Source of the DNA: Euglena gracilis
Taxonomy: Eukaryota; Euglenozoa; Euglenophyceae; Euglenales; Euglenaceae
Direction: 5' to 3'
Length of the DNA stretch: 63,506 nucleotides
Assembly: GCA_900893395.1 (NCBI GenBank)
Contig: CAAHFI011465846.1
Location: 1 to 63,506 of the forward strand
Part shown: positions 37,150 through 46,660 of the stretch, piece after piece
How the letters are laid out: each line of letters starts with the position of its first letter
Numbering within the stretch: the first letter of the stretch is position 1
Position numbers and translations under genes: made by a program
Notes under the pieces: generated by a model
Database searches by the model: none
What the model was told of the DNA's origin: nothing
The model's input: only the letters and a program-made list of their open reading frames with translations

Positions 37150-37840
37150 GTGCTGTGTTTTCCGCACGCCGGCCGCGGCGGAAATGGGGTCTCCGCGTCT
37201 GCGGTCCTTCGCAACAATCAGGCGAAGGGCGCCGGTGGTCGAGACGACCGAAAACGGCCGCGGCGACCGGTCGTTTTGCAGCCCGGAATGGGCCGATCGG
37301 CGCCAAAAATGACGTTTTCTGGGCGTTCGTCATTTTCGTGCGTTTTTGCGCCTCCCGGGCGGTAAGTGCTGTGTTTTCCGCACGCCGGCCGCGGCGGAAA
37401 TGGGGTCTCCGCGTCTGCGGTCCTTCGCAACAATCAGGCGAAGGGCGCCGGTGGTCGAGACGACCGAAAACGGCCGCGGCGACCGGTCGTTTTGCAGCCC
37501 GGAATGGGCCGATCGGGCCAAAAATGACGTTTTCTGGGCGTTCGTCATTTTCGTGCGTTTTTGCGCCTCCCGGGCGGTAAGTGCTGTGTTTTCCGCACGC
37601 CGGCCGCGGCGGAAATGGGGTCTCCGCGTCTGCGGTCCTTCGCAACAATCAGGCGAAGGGCGCCGGTGGTCGAGACGACCGAAAACGGCCGCGGCGACCG
37701 GTCGTTTTGCAGCCCGGAATGGGCCGATCGGGCCAAAAATGACGTTTTCTGGGCGTTCGTCATTTTCGTGCGTTTTTGCGCCTCCCGGGCGGTAAGTGCT
37801 GTGTTTTCCGCACGCCGGCCGCGGCGGAAATGGGGTCTCC

Positions 37841-37862
37841 GCGTCTGCAGGCGCGCGGGGTC
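37841..37862 (+). repeat. 24-bp internal deletion in a type A unit
   Basis: The 35 bases normally lying between GCGTCTGC and GTCGAG are reduced to AGGCGCGCGGG, a net loss of 24 bp. This removes the whole CENP-B-box-like 17-mer and dyad 5. The array resumes in phase and in the same orientation. The retained AGGCG and GCGC pieces suggest a short-homology deletion. Confidence 0.88.
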
Positions 37863-38670
37863 GAGACGACCGAAAACGGCCGCGCGACCGGTCGTTTTGC
37901 AGCCCGGAATGGGCCGATCGGGCCAAAAATGACGTTTTCTGGGCGTTCGTCATTTTCGTGCGTTTTTGCGCCTCCCGGGCGGTAAGTGCTGTGTTTTCCG
38001 CACGCCGGCCGCGGCGGAAATGGGGTCTCCGCGTCTGCGGTCCTTCGCAACAATCAGGCGAAGGGCGCCGGTGGTCGAGACGACCGAAAACGGCCGGCGA
38101 CCGGTCGTTTTGCAGCCCGGAATGGGCCGATCGGGCCAAAAATGACGTTTTCTGGGCGTTCGTCATTTTCGTGCGTTTTTGCGCCTCCCGGGCGGTAAGT
38201 GCTGTGTTTTCCGCACGCCGGCCGCGGCGGAAATGGGGTCTCCGCGTCTGCGGTCCTTCGCAACAATCAGGCGAAGGGCGCCGGTGGTCGAGACGACCGA
38301 AAACGGCCGCGGCGACCGGTCGTTTTGCAGCCCGGAATGGGCCGATCGGGCCAAAAATGACGTTTTCTGGGCGTTCGTCATTTTCGTGCGTTTTTGCGCC
38401 TCCCGGGCGGTAAGTGCTGTGTTTTCCGCACGCCGGCCGCGGCGGAAATGGGGTCTCCGCGTCTGCGGTCCTTCGCAACAATCAGGCGAAGGGCGCCGGT
38501 GGTCGAGACGACCGAAAACGGCCGCGGCGACCGGTCGTTTTGCAGCCCGGAATGGGCCGATCGGCGCCAAAAATGACGTTTTCTGGGCGTTCGTCATTTT
38601 CGTGCGTTTTTGCGCCTCCCGGGCGGTAAGTGCTGTGTTTTCCGCACGCCGGCCGCGGCGGAAATGGGGT

Positions 38671-38692
38671 CTCCGCGTCCGCGGTTCGTGAC
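38671..38692 (+). repeat. 33-bp internal deletion in a type A unit
   Basis: After CTCCGCGTC only CGCGGTTCGT remains before GACGACC, where 43 bases are expected, a net loss of 33 bp. It removes the same part of the unit as the deletion four units upstream, including dyad 5 and the CENP-B-box-like segment, but with different endpoints. The unit also carries the GGCCGCGCG loop and GATCGGCGCC forms. Confidence 0.88.
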
Positions 38693-41410
38693 GACCGAAA
38701 ACGGCCGCGCGACCGGTCGTTTTGCAGCCCGGAATGGGCCGATCGGCGCCAAAAATGACGTTTTCTGGGCGTTCGTCATTTTCGTGCGTTTTTGCGCCTC
38801 CCGGGCGGTAAGTGCTGTGTTTTCCGCACGCCGGCCGCGGCGGAAATGGGGTCTCCGCGTCTGCGGTCCTTCGCAACAATCAGGCGAAGGGCGCCGGTGG
38901 TCGAGACGACCGAAAACGGCCGCGGCGACCGGTCGTTTTGCAGCCCGGAATGGGCCGATCGGCCAAAAATGACGTTTTCTGGGCGTTCGTCATTTTCGTG
39001 CGTTTTTGCGCCTCCCGGGCGGTAAGTGCTGTGTTTTCCGCACGCCGGCCGCGGCGGAAATGGGGTCTCCGCGTCTGCGGTCCTTCGCAACAATCAGGCG
39101 AAGGGCGCCGGTGGTCGAGACGACCGAAAACGGCCGCGGCGACCGGTCGTTTTGCAGCCCGGAATGGGCCGATCGGCGCCAAAAATGACGTTTTCTGGGC
39201 GTTCGTCATTTTCGTGCGTTTTTGCGCCTCCCGGGCGGTAAGTGCTGTGTTTTCCGCACGCCGGCCGCGGCGGAAATGGGGTCTCCGCGTCTGCGGTCCT
39301 TCGCAACAATCAGGCGAAGGGCGCCGGTGGTCGAGACGACCGAAAACGGCCCGGCGACCGGTCGTTTTGCAGCCCGGAATGGGCCGATCGGGCCAAAAAT
39401 GACGTTTTCTGGGCGTTCGTCATTTTCGTGCGTTTTTGCGCCTCCCGGGCGGTAAGTGCTGTGTTTTCCGCACGCCGGCCGCGGCGGAAATGGGGTCTCC
39501 GCGTCTGCGGTCCTTCGCAACAATCAGGCGAAGGGCGCCGGTGGTCGAGACGACCGAAAACGGCCGCGGCGACCGGTCGTTTTGCAGCCCGGAATGGGCC
39601 GATCGGCGCCAAAAATGACGTTTTCTGGGCGTTCGTCATTTTCGTGCGTTTTTGCGCCTCCCGGGCGGTAAGTGCTGTGTTTTCCGCACGCCGGCCGCGG
39701 CGGAAATGGGGTCTCCGCGTCTGCGGTCCTTCGCAACAATCAGGCGAAGGGCGCCGGTGGTCGAGACGACCGAAAACGGCCGCGGCGACCGGTCGTTTTG
39801 CAGCCCGGAATGGGCCGATCGGGCCAAAAATGACGTTTTCTGGGCGTTCGTCATTTTCGTGCGTTTTTGCGCCTCCCGGGCGGTAAGTGCTGTGTTTTCC
39901 GCACGCCGGCCGCGGCGGAAATGGGGTCTCCGCGTCTGCGGTCCTTCGCAACAATCAGGCGAAGGGCGCCGGTGGTCGAGACGACCGAAAACGGCCGCGG
40001 CGACCGGTCGTTTTGCAGCCCGGAATGGGCCGATCGGGCCAAAAATGACGTTTTCTGGGCGTTCGTCATTTTCGTGCGTTTTTGCGCCTCCCGGGCGGTA
40101 AGTGCTGTGTTTTCCGCACGCCGGCCGCGGCGGAAATGGGGTCTCCGCGTCTGCGGTCCTTCGCAACAATCAGGCGAAGGGCGCCGGTGGTCGAGACGAC
40201 CGAAAACGGCCGCGGCGACCGGTCGTTTTGCAGCCCGGAATGGGCCGATCGGGCCAAAATGACGTTTTCTGGGCGTTCGTCATTTTCGTGCGTTTTTGCG
40301 CCTCCCGGGCGGTAAGTGCTGTGTTTTCCGCACGCCGGCCGCGGCGGAAATGGGGTCTCCGCGTCTGCGGTCCTTCGCAACAATCAGGCGAAGGGCGCCG
40401 GTGGTCGAGACGACCGAAAACGGCCGCGGCGACCGGTCGTTTTGCAGCCCGGAATGGGCCGATCGGGCCAAAAATGACGTTTTCTGGGCGTTCGTCATTT
40501 TCGTGCGTTTTTGCGCCTCCCGGGCGGTAAGTGCTGTGTTTTCCGCACGCCGGCCGCGGCGGAAATGGGGTCTCCGCGTCTGCGGTCCTTCGCAACAATC
40601 AGGCGAAGGGCGCCGGTGGTCGAGACGACCGAAAACGGCCGCGCGACCGGTCGTTTTGCAGCCCGGAATGGGCCGATCGGCGCCAAAAATGACGTTTTCT
40701 GGGCGTTCGTCATTTTCGTGCGTTTTTGCGCCTCCCGGGCGGTAAGTGCTGTGTTTTCCGCACGCCGGCCGCGGCGGAAATGGGGTCTCCGCGTCTGCGG
40801 TCCTTCGCAACAATCAGGCGAAGGGCGCCGGTGGTCGAGACGACCGAAAACGGCCGCGGCGACCGGTCGTTTTGCAGCCCGGAATGGGCCGATCGGCGCC
40901 AAAAATGACGTTTTCTGGGCGTTCGTCATTTTCGTGCGTTTTTGCGCCTCCCGGGCGGTAAGTGCTGTGTTTTCCGCACGCCGGCCGCGGCGGAAATGGG
41001 GTCTCCGCGTCTGCGGTCCTTCGCAACAATCAGGCGAAGGGCGCCGGTGGTCGAGACGACCGAAAACGGCCGGCGACCGGTCGTTTTGCAGCCCGGAATG
41101 GGCCGATCGGCGCCAAAAATGACGTTTTCTGGGCGTTCGTCATTTTCGTGCGTTTTTGCGCCTCCCGGGCGGTAAGTGCTGTGTTTTCCGCACGCCGGCC
41201 GCGGCGGAAATGGGGTCTCCGCGTCTGCGGTCCTTCGCAACAATCAGGCGAAGGGCGCCGGTGGTCGAGACGACCGAAAACGGCCGCGCGACCGGTCGTT
41301 TTGCAGCCCGGAATGGGCCGATCGGCGCCAAAAATGACGTTTTCTGGGCGTTCGTCATTTTCGTGCGTTTTTGCGCCTCCCGGGCGGTAAGTGCTGTGTT
41401 TTCCGCACGC

Positions 41411-41530
41411 CGGCCGGCGGAAATGGGGTCTCCGCGTCTGCGGTCCTTCGCAACAATCAGGCGAAGGGCGCCGGTGGTCGAGACGACCGAAAACGGCCGC
41501 GGCGACCGGTCGTTTTGCAGCCCGGATCGG
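41411..41530 (+). repeat. Two small deletions in one type A unit
   Basis: CGGCCGGCGG at 41,411 replaces CGGCCGCGGCGG, a loss of two to three bases. CCCGGATCGG at 41,521 replaces the normal CCCGGAATGGGCCGATCGG, a loss of nine bases between two GG repeats. The nearby unit also has CGTGCTTTTTGC, a B-like form. A comparable three-base loss (GGCCGCGGAAATGG) lies near 42,900. Confidence 0.8.
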
Positions 41531-42020
41531 GCCAAAAATGACGTTTTCTGGGCGTTCGTCATTTTCGTGCTTTTTGCGCCTCCCGGGCGGTAAGTGCTGT
41601 GTTTTCCGCACGCCGGCCGCGGCGGAAATGGGGTCTCCGCGTCTGCGGTCCTTCGCAACAATCAGGCGAAGGGCGCCGGTGGTCGAGACGACCGAAAACG
41701 GCCGCGGCGACCGGTCGTTTTGCAGCCCGGAATGGGCCGATCGGGCCAAAAAGACGTTTTCTGGGCGTTCGTCATTTTCGTGCGTTTTTGCGCCTCCCGG
41801 GCGGTAAGTGCTGTGTTTTCCGCACGCCGGCCGCGGCGGAAATGGGGTCTCCGCGTCTGCGGTCCTTCGCAACAATCAGGCGAAGGGCGCCGGTGGTCGA
41901 GACGACCGAAAACGGCCGGCGACCGGTCGTTTTGCAGCCCGGAATGGGCCGATCGGGCCAAAAACGACGTTTTCTGGGCGTTCGTCATTTTCGTGCGTTT
42001 TTGCGCCTCCCGGGCGGTAA

Positions 42021-45000
42021 GTGCTGTGTTTTCCGCACGCCGGCCGCGGCGGAAATGGGGTCTCCGCGTCTGCGGTCCTTCGCAACAATCAGGCGAAGGG
42101 CGCCGGTGGTCGAGACGACCGAAAACGGCCGGCGACCGGTCGTTTTGCAGCCCGGAATGGGCCGATCGGCGCCAAAAATGACGTTTTCTGGGCGTTCGTC
42201 ATTTTCGTGCGTTTTTGCGCCTCCCGGGCGGTAAGTGCTGTGTTTTCCGCACGCCGGCCGCGGCGGAAATGGGGTCTCCGCGTCTGCGGTCCTTCGCAAC
42301 AATCAGGCGAAGGGCGCCGGTGGTCGAGACGACCGAAAACGGCCGCGGCGACCGGTCGTTTTGCAGCCCGGAATGGGCCGATCGGGCCAAAAATGACGTT
42401 TTCTGGCGTTCGTCATTTTCGTGCGTTTTTGCGCCTCCCGGGCGGTAAGTGCTGTGTTTTCCGCACGCCGGCCGCGGCGGAAATGGGGTCTCCGCGTCTG
42501 CGGTCCTTCGCAACAATCAGGCGAAGGGCGCCGGGTCGAGACGACCGAAAACGGCCGCGGCGACCGGTCGTTTTGCAGCCCGGAATGGGCCGATCGGCCA
42601 AAAATGACGTTTTCTGGGCGTTCGTCATTTTCGTGCGTTTTTGCGCCTCCCGGGCGGTAAGTGCTGTGTTTTCCGCACGCCGGCCGCGGCGGAAATGGGG
42701 TCTCCGCGTCTGCGGTCCTTCGCAACAATCAGGCGAAGGGCGCCGGTGGTCGAGACGACCGAAAACGGCCGCGGCGACCGGTCGTTTTGCAGCCCGGAAT
42801 GGGCCGATCGGCGCCAAAAATGACGTTTTCTGGGCGTTCGTCATTTTCGTGCGTTTTTGCGCCTCCCGGGCGGTAAGTGCTGTGTTTTCCGCACGCCGGC
42901 CGCGGAAATGGGGTCTCCGCGTCTGCGGTCCTTCGCAACAATCAGGCGAAGGGCGCCGGTGGTCGAGACGACCGAAAACGGCCCGGCGACCGGTCGTTTT
43001 GCAGCCCGGAATGGGCCGATCGGGCCAAAAATGACGTTTTCTGGGCGTTCGTCATTTTCGTGCGTTTTTGCGCCTCCCGGGCGGTAAGTGCTGTGTTTTC
43101 CGCACGCCGGCCGCGGCGGAAATGGGGTCTCCGCGTCTGCGGTCCTTCGCAACAATCAGGCGAAGGGCGCCGTGGTCGAGACGACCGAAAACGGCCGGCG
43201 ACCGGTCGTTTTGCAGCCCGGAATGGGCCGATCGGGCCAAAAACGACGTTTTCTGGGCGTTCGTCATTTTCGTGCTTTTTGCGCCTCCCGGGCGGTAAGT
43301 GCTGTGTTTTCCGCACGCCGGCCGCGGCGGAAATGGGGTCTCCGCGTCTGCGGTCCTTCGCAACAATCAGGCGAAGGGCGCCGGTGGTCGAGACGACCGA
43401 AAACGGCCGGCGACCGGTCGTTTTGCAGCCCGGAATGGGCCGATCGGGCCAAAAATGACGTTTTCTGGGCGTTCGTCATTTTCGTGCGTTTTTGCGCCTC
43501 CCGGCGGTAAGTGCTGTGTTTTCCGCACGCCGGCCGCGGCGGAAATGGGGTCTCCGCGTCTGCGGTCCTTCGCAACAATCAGGCGAAGGGCGCCGGGGTC
43601 GAGACGACCGAAAACGGCCGGCGACCGGTCGTTTTGCAGCCCGGAATGGGCCGATCGGGCCAAAAATGACGTTTTCTGGGCGTTCGTCATTTTCGTGCGT
43701 TTTTGCGCCTCCCGGGCGGTAAGTGCTGTGTTTTCCGCACGCCGGCCGCGGCGGAAATGGGGTCTCCGCGTCTGCGGTCCTTCGCAACAATCAGGCGAAG
43801 GGCGCCGGGTCGAGACGACCGAAAACGGCCGCGGCGACCGGTCGTTTTGCCGCCCGGAATGGGCCGATCGGGCCAAAAAGACGTTTTCTGGGCGTTCGTC
43901 ATTTCGTGCGTTTTTGCGCCTCCCGGGCGGTAAGTGCTGTGTTTTCCGCACGCCGGCCGCGGCGGAAATGGGTTCCGCGTCTGCGGTCCTTCGCAACAAT
44001 CAGGCGAAGGGCGCCGGAGGTCGAGACGACCGAAAACGGCCGCGGCGACCGGTCGTTTTGCAGCCCGGAATGGGCCGATCGGGCCAAAAACGACGTTTTC
44101 TGGGCGTTCGTCATTTTCGTGCGTTTTTGCGCCTCCCGGGCGGTAAGTGCTGTGTTTTCCGCACGCCGGCCGCGGCGGAAATGGGTCTCCGCGTCTGCGG
44201 TCCTTCGCAACAATCAGGCGAAGGGCGCCGGTGGTCGAGACGACCGAAAACGGCCCGGCGACCGGTCGTTTTGCAGCCCGGAATGGGCCGATCGGGCCAA
44301 AAGACGTTTTCTGGGCGTTCGTCATTTTCGTGCGTTTTTGCGCCTCCCGGGCGGTAAGTGCTGTGTTTTCCGCACGCCGGCCGCGGCGGAAATGGGGTCT
44401 CCGCGTCTGCGGTCCTTCGCAACAATCAGGCGAAGGGCGCCGGGGTCGAGACGACCGAAAACGGCCGGCGACCGGTCGTTTTGCAGCCCGGAATGGGCCG
44501 ATCGGGCGCCAAAATGACGTTTTCTGGGCGTTCGTCATTTTCGTGCTTTTTGCGCCTCCCGGGCGGTAAGTGCTGTGTTTTCCGCACGCCGGCCGCGGCG
44601 GAAATGGGTCTCCGCGTCTGCGGTCCTTCGCAACAATCAGGCGAAGGCGCCGGGGTCGAGACGACCGAAAACGGCCGCGGCGACCGGTCGTTTTGCGCCC
44701 GGAATGGGCCGATCGGGCCAAAAGACGTTTTCTGGGCGTTCGTCATTTTCGTGCGTTTTTGCGCCTCCCGGGCGGTAAGTGCTGTGTTTTCCGCACGCCG
44801 GCCGCGCGGAAATGGGGTCTCCGCGTCTGCGGTCCTTCGCAACAATCAGGCGAAGGCGCCGGTCGAGACGACCGAAAACGGCCCGGCGACCGGTCGTTTT
44901 GCAGCCCGGAATGGGCCGATCGGCCAAAAACGACGTTTCTGGGCGTTCGTCATTTTCGTGCGTTTTTGCGCCTCCCGGGCGGTAAGTGCTGTGTTTTCCG

Positions 45001-45899
45001 CACGCCGGCCGCGGCGGAAATGGGGTCTCCGCGTCTGCGGTCCTTCGCAACAATCAGGCGAAGGGCGCCGGGGTCGAGACGACCGAAAACGGCCCGGCGA
45101 CCGGTCGTTTTGCACGCCCGGAATGGGCCGATCGGGCCAAAAATGACGTTTTCTGGGCGTTCGTCATTTTCGTGCTTTTTTGCGCCTCCCGGGGGTAAGT
45201 GCTGTGTTTTCCGCACGCCGGCCGCGGCGGAAATGGGGTCTCCGCGTCTGCGGTCCTTCGCAACAATCAGGCGAAGGGCGCCGTGCGAGACGACCGAAAA
45301 CGGCCGCGCCGGTCGTTTTTGCACCCGGAATGGGCCGATCGGGCCAAAATGACGTTTCTGGGCGTTCGTCATTTTCGTGCGTTTTGCGCCTCCCGGCGGT
45401 AAGTGCTGTGTTTTCCGCACGCCGGCCGCGGCGGAAATGGGGTCTCCGCGTCTGCGTCCTTCGCAACAATCAGGCGAAGGCGCCGTGGGTCGACGACCGA
45501 AAACGGCCGGCCGACCGGTCGTTTTGCAGCCCGGAATGGGCCGATCGGCGCCAAAAATGACGTTTTCTGGCGTTCGTCATTTTCGTGCGTTTTGGCGCCT
45601 CCCGGCGGTAAGTGCTGTGTTTTCGCACGCCGGCCGCGGCGGAAATGGGGTCCGCGTCTGCGTCCTTCGCAACAATCAGGCGAAGGGCGCCGGTGTCGAG
45701 ACGACCGAAAACGGCCCGGCGACCGGTCGTTTTGCAGCCCGGAATGGGCCGATCGGGGCCAAAAATGACGTTTCTGGCGTTCGTCTTTCTGCGTTTTTGC
45801 GCCTCCGGGCGGTAAGTGCTGTGTTTTCGCACGCCGGCCGCGGCGGAAATGGGGTCTCGAGTCTGCGTCCTTCGCAACAATCAGGCGAAGGGCGCCAGT
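42021..45899 (+). repeat. Frayed right end of the type A array
   Basis: Mean spacing falls to about 210.8. Indels rise towards the B boundary. The last few units (45,200-45,899) each carry roughly eight or more changes, such as GGGGGTAAG, CCGTGCGAGACG and TTTTCGCACG. Variants include GCGCCGGAGG near 44,015 (B-like) and TTGCCGCCC near 43,850 (B-like). Most changes are still single-base losses, as at the window ends, but this zone is in the middle of the window. Either it is a true degenerate array edge or two contigs were joined here. Confidence 0.87.
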
Positions 45900-45942
45900 G
45901 GTCGTAGACGACCGAAAACGGCGCGGCGACGGTCGTTTTGCC
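45899..45942 (+). repeat. Switch point from type A to type B
   Basis: The unit crossing this point is A-type up to the T at 45,899 (CCAGTGGTCG, where B has GAGG). It is B-type from the C at 45,942 (TTGCCGCCC) onward, including GGAGCCAAACAGGCCG, CATTTACGTGC, GTAAATGCTGC and GGTTCTT. The change happens within 43 bases of one unit, in phase and in the same orientation, with no insertion. No run of intermediate units separates the two types. This is as expected for unequal exchange between related arrays, or for an assembly join inside a shared segment. Confidence 0.9.
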
Positions 45943-46531
45943 GCCCGGAATGGGCCGATCGGAGCCAAACAGGCCGTTTTCTGGGCGTTCGTCATTTACG
46001 TGCTTTTTTGCGCCTCCCGGGCGGTAAATGCTGCTTTTCCGCACGCCGGCCGCGGCGGAAATGGGGTCTCCGCGTCTGCGGTTCTTCGCAACAATCAGGC
46101 GAAGGCGCCGGAGGTCGAGACGACCGAAAACGGCCGCGGCGACCGGTCGTTTTGCCGCCCGGAATGGGCCGATCGGAGCCAAACAGGCCGTTTTCTGGGC
46201 GTTCGTCATTTACGTGCTTTTTTGCGCCTCCCGGGCGGTAAATGCTGCTTTTTCCGCACGCCGGCCGCGGCGGAAATGGGGTCTCCGCGTCTGCGGTTCT
46301 TCGCAACAATCAGGCGAAGGGCGCCGGAGGTCGAGACGACCGAAAACGGCCGCGGCGACCGGTCGTTTTGCCGCCCGGAATGGGCCGATCGGAGCCAAAC
46401 AGGCCGTTTTCTGGGCGTTCGTCATTTACGTGCTTTTTGCGCCTCCCGGGCGGTAAATGCTGCTTTTTCCGCACGCCGGCCGCGCGGAAATGGGTCTCCG
46501 CGTCTGCGGTTCTTCGCAACAATCAGGCACG
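45943..46531 (+). repeat. First type B units, slightly disturbed
   Basis: Nearly three B units follow the switch. They have small losses (GCTGCTTTTCCGC, GCGCGGAAATGGG) and end with an unusual CAGGCACGAAGCGGGCGAGG segment near 46,527-46,543, where about 11 extra bases interrupt the normal CAGGCGAAGGGCG. B-diagnostic bases are otherwise complete. Confidence 0.85.
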
Positions 46532-46660
46532 AAGCGGGCGAGGGCGCCGGAGGTCGAGACGACCAAAACGGCCGCGGCGACCGGTCGTTTTGCCGCCCGG
46601 AATGGGCCGATCGGAGCCAAACAGGCCGTTTTCTGGGCGTTCGTCAATTTAACGGCAAAA
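46532..46660 (+). repeat. Truncated type B unit with a short foreign filler
   Basis: This copy is about 129 bases long. It runs normally to GTTCGTCAATTT (46,639-46,650), then reads AACGGCAAAA (46,651-46,660), and the array restarts at GGCGCCGGAGG. About 108 bases of the unit, from ACGTGCTTTT through the end and the first bases of the next, are missing and replaced by about 10 bases that match no part of the unit in register. It is the only place in the window where the GTAA landmark of a unit is absent. From here on the B array is very regular. Confidence 0.88.

Larger units (their letters stand above)
37150..42020 (+). repeat. Type A units rich in the GATCGGCGCC form, with internal deletions
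   Basis: GATCGGCGCC (216-base units when otherwise intact) becomes common here: near 37,299, 38,565, 38,746, 39,176, 39,606, 40,681, 40,896, 41,111 and 41,326. It is interspersed with GATCGGGCC and GATCGGCC. Several units carry deletions larger than single bases, described separately. Apart from those, spacing averages about 214.8, so the background is still well conserved. Confidence 0.88.
1..45899 (+). repeat. Type A satellite array, 215-bp unit, about 215 head-to-tail copies
   Basis: Every part of this interval is the same unit repeated in one orientation with no spacer. Counting the single GTAAGTG landmark in each unit gives about 215 copies. In the regular parts the landmark recurs every 215 bases, for example from 13,313 onward. 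The consensus has A 32, C 62, G 75 and T 46, so it is 63.7% GC with a G- and T-rich plus strand. There are 33 CpG sites per unit against about 22 expected. Stop codons are very rare (one TAA and one TGA per unit on the plus strand), so long open frames occur by composition alone. Long uniform arrays of this kind are typical of eukaryotic centromeric or other heterochromatic satellites; that placement is inference. I do not recognise the family. Confidence 0.98.
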
